Positions 21,720 to 33,368 of a DNA stretch of 64,000 nt are shown one piece after another. How positions within the stretch are numbered: position 1 is the first letter of the stretch; each line of letters begins with the position of its first letter. The position numbers and the translations under genes were made by a program. The stretch covers positions 12,001,205 to 12,065,204 of the forward strand of contig JABAKD010000005.1 in assembly GCA_012845835.1 (NCBI GenBank), written 5' to 3'. The notes under the pieces were generated by a model that saw nothing but the letters and a program-made list of their open reading frames with translations, ran no database searches and was not told where the DNA came from. The DNA comes from Undaria pinnatifida (lineage: Eukaryota; Sar; Phaeophyceae; Laminariales; Alariaceae).

Positions 21720-21855
21720 TTTCACGTAACACTGATAGTTCCACCCATCTACATCCGGCACAACCAGAGTCCGTGGTAATGCCTACCTGGTAACATTTAG
21801 CATATACAGACGAGCTCTGTGTTCACACACTACGAGACAGAACAGAGTTCCTTGC
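21720..21855 (+). repeat. Family D partial copy with an inserted TACCTGGTA block
   Basis: Contains CACCCATCTACATCCGGCAC and GTCCGTGGTAATGCCT, then ACCTGGTAACATTTAGCATA before rejoining the family at CAGACGAGCTCTGTG. Confidence 0.6.
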
Positions 21856-21997
21856 CATGTATTCCAGAAAATGGTTGACATACTCTATCGGTTGTACCTG
21901 GTATACCCCAACCCTAACCCCAACCCAATGCAGTAGACTTCACCACGTTTTCGAGACGATGGTTGACGCACACTGTGTACAAGACGAAGAGGGTTTC

Positions 21998-22146
21998 ACC
22001 CTACATTGGTTGGATGCGTTTCATTGGGTTAGGGTCAAGGTTAGGGTTAGGGTATACATGATATCAAGAGTATATCAACAATTTTCTCGGAAAAGCGGTA
22101 AGGTATCCTCACCTAATGAAACGCAACCGACCAACCAATGTAGGGT
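21998..22146. repeat. Inverted repeat with telomere-like loop
   Basis: Left arm 21,998-22,033 (ACCCTACATTGGTTGGATGC…) pairs with right arm 22,107-22,146 apart from a 4-base bulge. The loop contains GGGTTAGGGTCAAGG and TTAGGGTTAGGG. Further TAACCC words lie just upstream at 21,905-21,925. Confidence 0.7.
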
Positions 22147-22283
22147 ATAACCCCCTTCGTTTCGTAGACAGCAGCAGTGCACTTCAACCATTTTTCTCCA
22201 ATTAGTGGTAAGCCCTACTGAGACAGAGACACGACGCAACTGCTCGTACAGCAAGGTGATTGGATCATACAATGCCTAGCCTG

Positions 22284-22720
22284 TCGCCCCGGTGGTCTAG
22301 CGGTTAGCTTCGAGAGCTGCGAGAGTTGCATCTGGGGTTCGAATCCCACGTGATTCGGACTTCTTAATTTATTCGCAACAATAAAAGAGCAAAGGATTCA
22401 AAGCAGCTGAGGTAAATCGACACACGACGCGTATGAATATACGTGGAAGTGCGGTGAGCTCAAGCTTTATTTTTCCCCATCCGCCGGAGGATAAAATATA
22501 AATAAATAAAAATCAAAGGAATCAACTGCAGAGAGCGCGCCCAGAGAGACATGGGTAGGCACAATTCGATGCGAGTCGAAGAGGGAAGCAATCGCTGGAA
22601 TCTTCCCGCGATAATAACAAAGGCACGTATAATACGCCGGATCTGAGTAACGTACGTATCGGGAGGGAGAAGGGGGAAGGAAAAGTGCCAAGATCATAGA
22701 AGGGATGAACAAAGAAAGCC
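22284..22720 (+). mobile_element. tRNA-derived SINE-like element, family II, interrupted
   Basis: Head 22,284-22,360 with TGGTCTAGCGGTTAGC (box A-like) and GGTTCGAATCCC (box B consensus). The body resumes at about 22,515 with GGGTAGGCACAATTCGATGC, GGCACGTATAAT and CGGATCTGAGTAACG. Between head and body sits a separate short element (22,402-22,505). Confidence 0.7.
22402..22505 (+). mobile_element. Short A-tailed unit, copy 3, nested in a SINE-like element
   Basis: A 5'-truncated copy containing AAATCGACACACGACGCG, ATACGTGGAAGTGCGG and TTTTTCCCCATCCGCCGG with an A-rich tail. It is flanked by CAAAGGATTCAA upstream and CAAAGGAATCAA downstream, a likely 12-bp target-site duplication. The corresponding uninterrupted site is seen in the related element at about 54,260. 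Confidence 0.7.
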
Positions 22721-22989
22721 AACGGCAACGAGCACGCGGGCACAAAACAAAAATATGCAAGCCCTGACCCAGCACACCAGACTAACTAGAATAAAATAAA
22801 ATAATACAGCATGACTGTAGCAAAAAATTAAAAAAAGCAGTATGAATGACTAGAAAAAAACGAAAAGCAATTGGATTGAAAGAGGGACACAAGACGGCAC
22901 GACCAAAGCGAAAAACATAGCACGACGGACAGCCAGCAACTATGTACCTGGTACGAAGCACCACAGGAGCAGACTGAAATAGAGTGTCA

Positions 22990-25900
22990 GTACAGCTGGC
23001 AATAGATTCGGTAAAATAGCCCGCAGAGTTTTGGTCTATCGATCACAACAAAATTCTCTAAAACGGAATATGCTGAGTGGAGAAGACAACCCGTAGAATC
23101 TAGCTAGCTTATATCACAAGAGTGCTCTCGGTGATGGAACGTTCTACCTCTGGACAACACAGATAGGTGTAAGCGCCTCACGCTCCAATAGGAACGTAGA
23201 ACATCTAGGAGAACGTTCTTTGTACGTTCCATAAAAAAAAAGGTCCAGAAGAGAGCACGGCAGCAGTGCTGGGGTGAAACGAACTCTGTGTGAGCCTCGC
23301 CCCCAGGCGTTTACTCCTTTCCTGCTTCCTCGAGCTTTCCTTGGCTCCACGCCAACAATAAGAAATCTACCAGACGAGGTCGGTGCTGTCTCCAAGCGAA
23401 GCTGATATCCCTGTCCTTTCACTGACATTTCACGGTACGACGTCATATTACAAGACGACGCCATCCAACCAGCATCTCGGGCGGCAGCCATATTGGACTT
23501 CGAACGACCCAACTGTTGCTGTAGGAGTAAGAGCATTGCCGCATGGCCTATCACCGTGCATTGTTTCTGGCGATCTAGTGGTGTCAACACCCTCATTGTC
23601 GCCCCCGTACCGAATACAAAAACGAAGCCTAGACTAACCATTAAGCAAGTTAAAACGCACCAAAGCAAATGACACCACCCAGTAAGCGTCAGGGGGGCAC
23701 CCAAACTAGGCTCCGAATGTAACGACTAGGGGGTTACGAGCATTGCTGCCTCGTCTGCCCTTTACTAGGCAACAGTAACTCCGACCGCGGTGTCCATACC
23801 GTTATCATCGCTTCAACAGCCCCGAAAGGTAAAAAGAAAGGGCAAAAAGCGAAATTGAACAAATAAAGGGACGAAGAAAACGGGGAAAAGGGATGAAAGG
23901 GAAAAGGGGGAAACCGGTCCAGCGAGAACTTGCATACCGGCGGTGGTATCATACTTGAAGTACCGCAGTATCGGCTGACACTTTGCCCGCGAGGGGGATG
24001 GAGCAAGTCATCCAACTATGTAACAATAACAAAAAAAAAAAACACAAGGTATAGATTATACTTGTAGTCGTAGTAGCTTCAGCTTACGTGGACAAGTCCT
24101 ACGAACTAGTCGGCCTGGTGCCTAGTTACCCTGTCTGCAGTCTTGCCTTGCAGTCTTCAACAGCGGTTTGCCTACTCGTGACTTCCCCGAATGCTCCCAT
24201 TTTTTAATGTCATTAATACGTAGTACCAGGCAGTCAACAGGACGACACACCGGACAAATTTCCATATTAATAGAGTAATAGTGATGATCTGTGTCTTATG
24301 ACCTGCTTCAGGACAAACAGATCCCTGGTGTGCATAATTTACATGGCCTACACACAGATGTTATTGCCGGGTGGGACCAGGATTATCTAACTGATATAGC
24401 AAACATTTCCTGGGTCAGATCTGTACGAAACAGATCCTGCACAACATAATATCATACCGTAACGACAGATGCAGGACCTAGATCTAGATGATCTAGATCA
24501 TGATCTGTCCGATCTGTGCACGGTAGCCAAGTTATCTACTAACCCATTTAGCACCGCACTCCCGACATGGGGACAAAACACTTGGAATTGGAGTACGATA
24601 TTTTCAGCAGTTGGAAAGAGCCTGTACCATTCTGCGCTTTACTTTTGGGGCGGATGTGATCGTACGATTACATCGCGACCTAAACAAGAGAGGCGCGGTT
24701 TTTACCATCTACCATCTGGTGTGCTAGCTTGCATCTTTTTTTGTGCCCGCGTGCTCAATGCGGTTCATTGCACGGCCAGATTTCCTTGCTGTCCATATTT
24801 GCAATGTGTATCTCTGTGCCGTAGTTCGTGACCACAGCGCTCGTCGCTCTCATGCTCTAGGAGGCATCGGCACGGGCATTGGTTGTGCTGGATGTAGATG
24901 GCTGGAAAGATCAGTTTAATGTGAACAACACACACCGTTTTACCAACCGTCACTAGTGCCAGGTGCAGGACTCGTAGCAGTGTAAACAAGCATCAGCACG
25001 CTGCGCGCGCGTCGTACATCTCGTTGGGTTGCAGTTCTGACAAAACGCCCTACCTTAGCAGCGCGGGCTACTTGGCGTTGTCGATGGTGCAATCGTCAGC
25101 TTCGCTCGACGTTGTGTCCCTTTTCGGGTTGGTAGCTGGGTCGGGCCCATACCAGCAGCAGCGACAGCAGTACAGCAGCAGCTAGCAGTAGCATTCAGCC
25201 ACCAGCAGAAAATTGCAATATACTAGAACTAAAGTTCCATAATTGCAAATTGCACCGCCTAGAACCGACATGTGCTGGTGCGTTGTTTGAGCTAGCCGGA
25301 CAGCCGCAAAAAGCGTCGGAAGTACCGCGAGGGCCTCGATCTCGACGCGACAGTCACTGATCACACCACAAACATGCGGTGTGTGTTACCTCGATATAAC
25401 CACCAGCGCACATGCATCTCGATATCTCCATAGAGCGCAACGACCCACCATCAGGGCTCGCTGGCGCACGCAAACGCAAACCCGTTGGAGGTACGGACAG
25501 AATTTCCTTCGCATAAAACGGAGAGTGTGAGAGAGAAAGGTCCAGATGTGGACTACTTCCAGCCAGAACGTTTGCTCGCTCGGTCGTGTCAAGGGACCTG
25601 ATGTCTTCTACACAAGGCTTGCGCGAGCACGAACAATAGCATCATGCGCTCTAGAGTCCTGTGGCTTCCTTTCTTGAGGCGAGACAACACACAATCCTCG
25701 GCGGCATTCGACCCTACCCTCTTCGTCTCACCGTCAGGTACGCAGTGTTGTTGCTGAAAGACTCGGAAGTAGACGAAAACCGAAACAAGAAGAAGATGTT
25801 CAAAGTCGCCGAGAGCGCTCCAGCCAGCAACAGCAGCAGCTTCACGCTCGATTCCTTCCCCATCTTCCCCGGCGAGCGTGTCATCGCCTTCTCTCCCCGC

Positions 25901-26240
25901 GGGCTATCGCGCCAGCCTCCCCTCTCTCGAAGACATCGCATTGAAGATCACAGCGGCGGAGCTCTCGTGACAGGTAGATGAGATGTGAACCAGAGATGGA
26001 AAACCCAAAGAGCCAAAGAGAGTAGAAGAAGAAAATTGCGGCCCCGGGTTTGCACCGAATGAAGCATGTTTATTCTGGTTCAACTTTTCAACTCTTTATG
26101 GGGTGGGGTATCGTTGTCGACCCGCACGAAAAATGTATTTCTTTAGTGCGCATTCGCTCGATCTGCGGCTGCGTGCAAACGCTCTGGCACACAAGTCCAC
26201 AGACGGCGCGCGCGGCCACACAAGGGTGCACCGTACGGAC
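22990..26240. other. Long gene-poor stretch
   Basis: No repeat longer than a family D fragment (24,730-24,935, reverse) is recognised. Open frames on both strands are short or low-complexity. The one place with an acceptor-like tract and GC-rich open sequence is 25,737-25,973, listed separately. Confidence 0.4.
25737..25973 (+). other. Possible exon, frame unresolved
   Basis: A pyrimidine tract ending in CCGTCAG precedes 237 GC-rich bases that end at a CAG|GTAGAT donor-like site. All three plus-strand frames are open over much of it: one reads LKDSEVDENRNKKKMFKVAE, another ends SLEDIALKITAAELS before a stop. The composition is coding-like, but three open frames mean the protein cannot be assigned. 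Confidence 0.25.
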
Positions 26241-26261
26241 GCGTAGCCTATCTATAGAGCA

Positions 26262-26273
26262 GTAGTAGTATTA

Positions 26274-26309
<36 letters not shown>

Positions 26310-26375
26310 CAGTAGTAGTAGTAGTAGTAGTATATAATAGTAGTAGTAGAGGTAGTAGTAATAGTAGTAGTCGTA
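26262..26375. repeat. (AGT)n trinucleotide tract
   Basis: Runs of AGT with AAT/AGC variants over about 110 bp. The minus frame gives a poly-Tyr/Thr run and is spurious. Confidence 0.95.
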
Positions 26376-26809
26376 TCATAGGCGGACACCATCACAAAAC
26401 AAAGACAACAACAACAACAGAACAGCAACAAGGGCAACAAAAAGCAGCATCCCGAATATAGTCTACATATATAGACTACTCTACGCTGATGAAAAACAAG
26501 AAGCCCCCGCACTCTACTCTTACTTCTATCTCGCGCGAGGGGTTACTGGCCCAACGTCCTTCTCCTGCACGAGGGAGTGCCGCGTGGCATCGCAGATCGA
26601 GAGAATCCCCCCAGATACACCAAATGGCCAGCACACGGGGGCTGCCTCTGCCCCCACGAGATTGGGGGAGCGGTGGTCGTGATTTGGGGAGGCGCCGTGC
26701 AGTTATCTCGCGACTCTTGCTTCACAAAATGGTAGCAATGTGTACTACTGCTGTATGACGACCACCACCAACAGCAAGGTCGTTCTAGGCGGTGGTGGGT
26801 GTAGTGCGC

Positions 26810-27702
26810 TATAGGGTACCGCCGTGCGAGGGGACCGCCAACGGATTTTGCTCTAAGGGGGGCGCCGCGCTCCGTAGGGGGCCGCCAACAGAGTTTGCGC
26901 CACAAGGGGGCGCCGCGCCAGGGGATCGCCAACAACGTAATTTGGGCGTCGGAACCGCCGAGTTGAGGGGCGGCCAGAGCGAAACGTCACGTCCTGAAAT
27001 AGTTTCGTTCCAATAACTACCAGGTATACAACAAACAAAACCGTGCGAAAATCAAACTGTTTCTACTGCTGTAGGCTACGTCACCGAAATAGTTTCGTAC
27101 AAAAAACTATACCTGGTGTACAACATCAGTACAAACCCATCCCACAGGTATAGACTAGACCATACTACTCGGAGTATATTTTATCGAAAACATGTGCATG
27201 CAAATCGCGAGGCAAGGGGTATACCTCTCCTTTGTGTTTCGGTGTACCCTTTCTTTTGTCGCGAGGATGTATGTGTAGACTATACGAAATAATTAAACTG
27301 TTCACAAACGAAAGGACACCACACAAATACGCATCAACAAGACTAAACTACATATATTTGCACACATATTCCATTCAATTCTATTATGTAGTCTATACGA
27401 AGACGTGCAAGTCAAGCCCATACATCTGCACACCCAAACACAAAAATATTTACAGTAAAATACAAAACTGCTGTGCGAACATCTGTAATATTATACCTGG
27501 TTACTCAGCTATACCAGGCACAAAAACGTACGTATCGCGAGGATACTAATAAACGAAAACATGTCAGGCATTTCGCTTTGTTGACTGTCCCCCAACTCGG
27601 CGGTCCCGATGCCCGAATTACGTTGGCGGTCCCCTAGCGCGGTGGTCCCTTAGCGCAAATTTCCCTTGGCGATCCCTTTGCGCGGCGGTCCCCTAGCGCA
27701 CA
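26810..27702. repeat. Inverted pair of GGGGACCGCCAAC-type repeats
   Basis: The left arm (26,810-26,975) has GGGGACCGCCAACGGATTTT, GGGGCGCCGCGC and CGGAACCGCCGAGTTGAGGG. The right arm (27,588-27,700) is an imperfect reverse complement with CCCCAACTCGGCGGTCCC and GTTGGCGGTCCCCTAGCGC. The 610-bp loop contains two AATAGTTTCGT words and two TACC-GGT palindromes. Confidence 0.6.
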
Positions 27703-28059
27703 CTTGGTGCTCGGGAGGAGTTCAACCTCCGCAAGCGCCCTTCGCGCCTTGTGATCTTAGCCGTGATAGGGAGGGCAGTCACCCGATGTTATTGTCGACT
27801 GTTCGACGGATCCACCCACACGGCGCTCTCCAACGCCGTCCGAGCCAACGGCTGTACGCTGACCCCCAGGTGAAGTATACAAGAGTTAGTTCCTCGTAGG
27901 CCCCGATGACGCGCCGGAATCGCGGCGCACGTGGTACCTGGTCCCTCTGGTGCCTACAAATCCAACACGTGCCGAGAGAATAACCAGACTGCCTTCCTCC
28001 CATTCGCGGCATCGGCTCAGCGAGGAGGGGTAGAGCATCAACGCTAAAAAGAGACCCGC

Positions 28060-28250
28060 TGGGGTGGGGGGTTCACTGAGTCTGGAATGCGCTTTTTGTG
28101 GAGCAACGGACAGAAGGGATGGTAGGGGATTCGCTGGGTCAGGGAAGGCGCCGCTTGTGGAGCAACGCTGGGCTTTTAAGCTCTGGTCGGGGTTCGCTGG
28201 TCCAAGGGAGGGGCGCAGCGCTTGGAACAGCAGACAGAAGAAACGTGGCC
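28060..28250 (+). repeat. About three degenerate 60-bp tandem units
   Basis: Blocks GGTTCACTGAGTCTGGAATG, GGATTCGCTGGGTCAGGGAA and GGGTTCGCTGGTCCAAGGGA recur with GTGGAGCAACG between them. A 221-codon minus frame across 27,886-28,551 follows this GC-rich repeat and lacks splice or family support. Confidence 0.45.
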
Positions 28251-28489
28251 GAAAGCGGCGATGCCACGCAGCCAGGGTGCTCGGAGACTGCCGTAGCATA
28301 GCCCATCGCCGCCAATATAACGAACGCCTGAAGTAGTCGCGGCTGTGCCTGACCGCGCGGAGTATGGTGGTCGGCCGCAACGAGTGGGTAGGCCCGACTA
28401 CGCGAGTCTGGACGGAGGCCGTGAGTGGCCGGCGACGGGAGAGCGGCCGGGGCGAATCCGGAGAGGCACCTATGTACATTGTTCCGCTT

Positions 28490-29225
28490 TTTTGCGGATA
28501 GCCGCGAACATGTCCGTGGCAAGACGCGGCGCCGCGGCTGCCCCCTGTCAATGCCGCGGATACCCGCGGCGCCCGCTGCGACGTCCGCGGTTAGCCACCG
28601 ACTGCCGCAGATATCCGTGGATTGACGCGAATATCCGCGGCAACCCGCGGAAATGTCCGTGGCTGGCCGTGGCATTATTTACCATGGATGTCCACGGCAA
28701 TGCCCACGGCAACGTCCGTGGCCACAACCACGGCCATGTCCACGGTACGTCACGACTACGTCCACGGCAGATGGCACTATTTGCGGCAATGTCCATGGCA
28801 GTGTTCGCGGCTATGTTCACGGCAGTGTCCGCGGCGATGTCCGCGGCGATGTCCGCGGCAACGTCCGCGATGATGTTTGCGGGAATGTCCACGACAATGT
28901 CCGCGGCAACACCCACGGTTGTCCGCGACAATATCCGCGGAGTTTCCGCGGTTGTCTGCGACAACACCCTTGGCAATGTCCGCGGTTATCCGCGGCACTG
29001 ACCGCGGCAATGTCCGCGGTTGCCCGTGGTGCTTTCCGCGGCAATGTCCGTGGTAGTCCGTGGCACTGTCCGCGACAATGTCCGCGGTTGTCCGCGCCAA
29101 TGTCCGCGGCAATGGCTGCGACAATGCCCGCGGCGATTTCCGTGGCAATTTCGGTGGCAATGCCTGCGTCTATGTCCGCGGCAATGCCCGTGTTGTCCGC
29201 GGCGATCTCCGCGACAATCCTAACC
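28490..29225 (+). repeat. GTCCGCGGCAAT-type minisatellite, left arm
   Basis: Irregular 10-14 bp words of the form GTCCGCGGCAAT and TCCGTGGCAATG. Several frames on both strands are open for 60-220 codons and give AMSAAMSAA- or RGNVRGNV-type periodic peptides. Periodicity in every frame argues for a non-coding minisatellite. Confidence 0.85.
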
Positions 29226-29255
29226 CTACCCTTAACCCTAATCCTAACCCTACGG
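29219..29255. repeat. Telomere-like (CCCTAA)n patch
   Basis: Reads CCTAACCCTACCCTTAACCC followed by TAATCCTAACCCTACGGG. It lies exactly at the inner boundary of the left minisatellite arm. Confidence 0.75.
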
Positions 29256-29464
29256 GATTAAAACCGTTTTCGTGGATCCACGGTAATATAAACAAGTGAC
29301 AAAAGCACACGAATGCTCAGACCGTGCGTGAAGGTACCACTTTGGGTCGCTTTGATTTTCTTCTCCCAAAGATGGTGCAAGGTCGACGTGTGTACATCAC
29401 GTACATGGAGAGCAATCGTAGTGTTTGTCCTGAAACTAGGTCGGTTATGTTCGGACATCACAGT

Positions 29465-29895
29465 GGATTACCGCGGACGTATCCATGGGCGCGTAAGCGG
29501 ACATCGCCGCGGGCATTGCCTCGGATTTTCCGTGGACACTGCCGCGGCGGACCGCTGATGCTGCCACGGAAATTTCCATGGATAACCGTCAATAACCGAG
29601 GACATTGCCGCTAACATTGCCGCTAACATTGCCGCTAACATTGCCACGGGCATTGCTACGGATATGGCCGTGGACATGGTCGCGGACATTGCCGTGGACA
29701 TTGCCGCGGACAGCCGCGGGTACTGCCACGGGTACTGCCGAGGACATTGCCGCGGACGCTGCCATGGGTATGACTGTGGACATTTCCATGGCAACCCACG
29801 ACAACACCCGCGGATTGCCGTGGCAGGCTGTGGATATCAGCGGCAGTGTCCGAGGAGCGCCGCGGCTTGCCACAGACAAGTCCGCGCGGCTATCC
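29465..29895 (-). repeat. GTCCGCGGCAAT-type minisatellite, right arm in inverse orientation
   Basis: Same words as 28,490-29,225 but reverse-complemented (ATTGCCGCGGACATTGCC). It includes three near-identical CATTGCCGCTAA units at 29,606-29,645. Together the two arms form a large imperfect inverted repeat with a 240-bp centre. Confidence 0.85.
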
Positions 29896-30590
29896 GCGAA
29901 AAAGAAAAAAATGTACAACCGCGAGTCCAGAACGAAACCCTGGGACTCGAGACACGGATTGAGTGCGCTGTGTCTGACACCCGCTGAACAAGGTGGAAGT
30001 GGCCGCAGCACACCCCCTGTCCGGGTGACAGCGGGCGCAACCAACGTTAGACGGCGGCGAAGGGCTCCTCTACTTTTCGTACCAATATGTTCTAGGGCGT
30101 AGCAAGGCCACTTGATGCTATCCTCCTTGAAAAAGCTACCAGGTACCTGGAACAATAAGTTTCATCGCCGTTCGTTGTGAAAGTGTAGACGGAGCTGATG
30201 ATTGCCCACATGCATATGAAGCTTAGGGCCCATGTAGCGGTCCTCTGAGTCAGTCAGGCGCTAGACGCACGCCGGCAGCACATGTACTCAAAACCTCCTA
30301 GAGCTCTCCTGCGATGAATCCAGCCACGGTCCATTCTCCCAGTTGTACAGCAGTACCACACCCGCAGGATGGCCGAAAAAAAAGTGCCAGAGGTTCGCGC
30401 CTGTCAAACGCGATGACAAAGTAACGCCTCTGCCCCCGTGGTTGCTGGAGTATGCCAGTCGAGCATAGGCACGGCCTAGAGGCCTAGCTCAATGAGTCAC
30501 GGACGCAGCTAAGAACGCCATCGACATGCCATCATCCGGTGTGAAACAGCGCACGCTCGGCTACGAGGCGGACGTGGCAGCGGGTGAAGG

Positions 30591-31037
30591 CTAAATTTCT
30601 GAAAAAAACGCAGCCCTGCTTTTCTCAGTAGTAGCGGCAGATGTGGCAGCTAGTGGCATTGAACCGAAGCAAAGGCGTGGGCCTAGGTTGCGCCCGGACG
30701 ACGAAATCGACCGGCACGTGACCCTCAAGGTCGCCTCCTCTCGCAACGCGTTATGGGCGTGGGAAACGGCGGCCTGCACATGAGGGGCCTCGCAGATATT
30801 CCAGGAGTGCCCCCGGCGCCAATGTTTTGCACACGTACAGTAGCCCATCGTTACGAAAGACGGAATTCCGGACGCGAACGTTTGGCGCCGGCATCGGGGC
30901 ATGCTGGGGTCAGATTTCCGGCTTTTCCGACGCTTTTCTGCGTGAGTTATGGCAGGTCTTCCTTCTCGCAGTCCTGTTACGACGGTGTGATTGGACCCAT
31001 GTAGGGTTTCCGGATGCGCACGTTCGAGACGGTCCAA
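30591..31037 (-). pseudogene. Possible degenerate retroelement gag/ORF1 fragment with zinc-knuckle-like motif
   Basis: On the minus strand a frame of about 148 codons contains, near 30,800-30,850, a CAKHWRRGHSWNIC segment. Its spacing (C-x2-H-x4-H-x4-C) matches a CCHC zinc knuckle with the second Cys replaced by His. Basic residues precede it. No other retroelement domain is readable, and neighbouring frames are broken. It could also be a chance motif. Confidence 0.2.
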
Positions 31038-31039
31038 CT

Positions 31040-32285
31040 TAACTGTCTTGAGGAGTTAACGCTGCCTGGCACCTTTTGGTGAAGACAACGTGAAGACGCC
31101 TTCTTGCGGTCGAAATTTTTCGAAAGTGGCGGTCGCGTCTGGAGGAGATCAACTTTGAGGGAAGGCACTTCGGGATCGAGGTGCCAAAGGGATGACGCAC
31201 GCTGTCGTGACACGCGCCCCAGTGCACCATGAGGTGGACAACGGGCTCATCCTCGCCAATAAACTGCCCCAATGCGCTCAACGCGATCAAACTGTCATCG
31301 TGGAGGCGGCCAACTGTGTCCCGGCACTTTCTCACGCTATCCGTCGCAGACGCCACTCTATCCGTAAATGTAAGCCGTTTTGATATTCATGTTGACCAAA
31401 CGATCCTTATATTTCCGTACAAAGTGGTACCTGGTACTGATATGAGAGACCCGTTTCTGTGCACTTCCAAGTGGATTCGAGGCAAAAGGCGCAGAATCGA
31501 CAGCTTTAGCGAATTGCACCAAAATAGATCAGGGGACCGGCATTGATCTGCATGCCGCTGTGGCCAGTGCTGGAGTAGATTCGAGATAAGTTTTAACCAC
31601 GGAGTTTCGAGGCACTAACTTTTTCTTACAACGTGCACAAAAACACCGACGCGGCGGAGGGGGTCACAGTCTGCACCGCAGAGGTTGTACCCTCGTCCAG
31701 CATAGTGAGCTGTACGAGGAACCGTTACCGATGGGCCCGCCCACCACCTTCACCGTACTCCCCTCCACGATGCGGACGCTGAAGCTCCCCAAAGGACACA
31801 TCGTCCGGCGAAGGCGCGTGCCTCTTTGGAGACAAGGGGGTCGTCTTCTTTGGGTAAAACTCGTCAACAACTACAATACCCCTGGTAGCGCATTTTCGTG
31901 TGAGAGATGTGGATTGATGAAGGCTAAGGGCCGTTTGACACGAGAAGGGCGGCAGTCGCCATGGTCCAATCGTTCGTCAGGTTTCGAGTCGTCGCTACGA
32001 ACTGCTTCCCAATCGTGCTTGACTTCCCCGCGCGATTCTTGACGCGGTGGAGCAGCCAGCGCGGTGATAACTTCGGCAACCATGCCAAACCAACGAAAAG
32101 TACGGCGCTTTGCGGCGTCGCGTGGACCATCTTCCTCCCAAAGCACTCGTCGTTCGGCGCGAATGGGGAAAAGTATCCACGCCCTCAAAATGGAAACCCT
32201 GGAGCTGCATTGCAGCGGTTGCACAACCTTGCCGCTCTACCCCGTACCCCTGATTCAGTTTTTGGGATTGAGCGTTTGCTTAACC
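31040..32285. other. Open but unassigned sequence
   Basis: Both strands have moderately long frames (31,871-32,224 minus; 31,961-32,290 plus) with unremarkable composition. No splice-bounded exon or known motif is seen. It could be decayed transposon sequence. Confidence 0.3.
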
Positions 32286-32287
32286 CC

Positions 32288-32597
32288 TGAAGAACTGCGA
32301 CCCCGTTTTAAGGCAAATCACTTGGAAGTAGGGCAGAACTTGTGTTGCAGTGGTCTGGCAGAACATTGCCAAAACGAGATGCAGAGACCCAGAAAAGGCA
32401 AGCACACACCGTAGTTGGGCATGCACACTCTGGGCAAACCGCTGAAGAACTGCGACCCCGTTTTAAGGCAAACCACTTGGACGTAGGGCAGAACTTGTGT
32501 TGCAGTGGTCTGGCAGAACATTGCCAAAACGAGATGCAGAGACCCAGAAAAGGCAAGCACACACCGTAGTTGGGCATGCACACTCTGGGCAAACCGC
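32288..32597 (+). repeat. Recent tandem duplication, 155-bp period
   Basis: Two nearly identical copies (32,288-32,442 and 32,443-32,597), beginning TGAAGAACTGCGACCCCGTT and ending CTCTGGGCAAACCGC. They differ at only a few positions, so the duplication is young. Confidence 0.95.
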
Positions 32598-33167
32598 AGC
32601 TAGCTGTCATTCCCGAAGCTCAAGGTTTCAGTCTGTGTAGGCGTTAATTCTTCTCCGGTGTAGGGCGTGCTCCTCAGCCATAGCCAAGGCCATGGCCACT
32701 TCACAGTGTTCCATCCCTTGACCTGGAGCCGGATGGCGCCCCTCGTTGTCGTCGCAATCACTACCGGCTCTAAAACGACAGTCCTCGTCACAGAATATTA
32801 TTTATTTTAGCTTGAATGGGCCCGGCTGCACATAACAGGGTCAGCCCCTGCTAGAGTACAGCTCTAACACACGAACTACAACCGTCAGCAGCCGATGCTT
32901 CGACGGCGCTGCTTCCACTTCCCACTGGCGGTCAAGCTTCGTATCAAGCTCTTGGACTCTCTTGGACTCGCTTCATTGAGAGGGCGACGTCGGCCGCAAA
33001 ATCCTTGTCTAAGTATGAACGAAGTATATATATATATATGTATTTCTCTCCCCTCCCCCCCGCCCTATCCGACAATCCGCGCCTATCGTACCTCTAACCT
33101 ACTACCCATTGCATCGCATCGGCTTCTACGCACGTTTCACTTCAAAGAGCGGCATGAAACGAAAACG

Positions 33168-33271
33168 TCACAAGCAAGACGCCTCGGATTGCACGACGTT
33201 GGCTAACCGCTGCACCGGCTCGCGGAACACATCCTCTCCTGGGATTGCATCCTTCCTGCGGTGTGGTGCGA
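33168..33271 (-). other. Possible terminal exon, minus strand
   Basis: A TTGCCTGCAG acceptor-like site is followed on the minus strand by about 34 codons (LAPHRRKDAIPGEDVFREPV and on) and a stop. It lies downstream of the probable exon at 35,376-35,566 on the same strand. No family is recognised and the pyrimidine tract is modest. Confidence 0.25.
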
Positions 33272-33368
33272 GCTGCAGGCAATAGATGATATGTCGTTTA
33301 AAACCTTGAAACCATAGAAACCCTGTACTACCCACGCTCACCAGCCTGCGTGCCGCCCGCACCCCCCA

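Noticed and set aside
22284-22360. Functional tRNA gene
   Set aside because: A and B boxes are good, but the acceptor stem does not pair and the head is joined to a SINE-like body. The same holds for 60,182 and 54,155.
23144-23704. 186-codon minus-strand frame with a hydrophobic start
   Set aside because: Part of it resembles dispersed words also seen near 41,930-42,010; no domain or splice evidence.
28345-29261. Long overlapping frames with AMSAAMSAA and RGNVRGNV periodic peptides
   Set aside because: All frames on both strands are open and periodic, so they reflect minisatellite composition rather than proteins.
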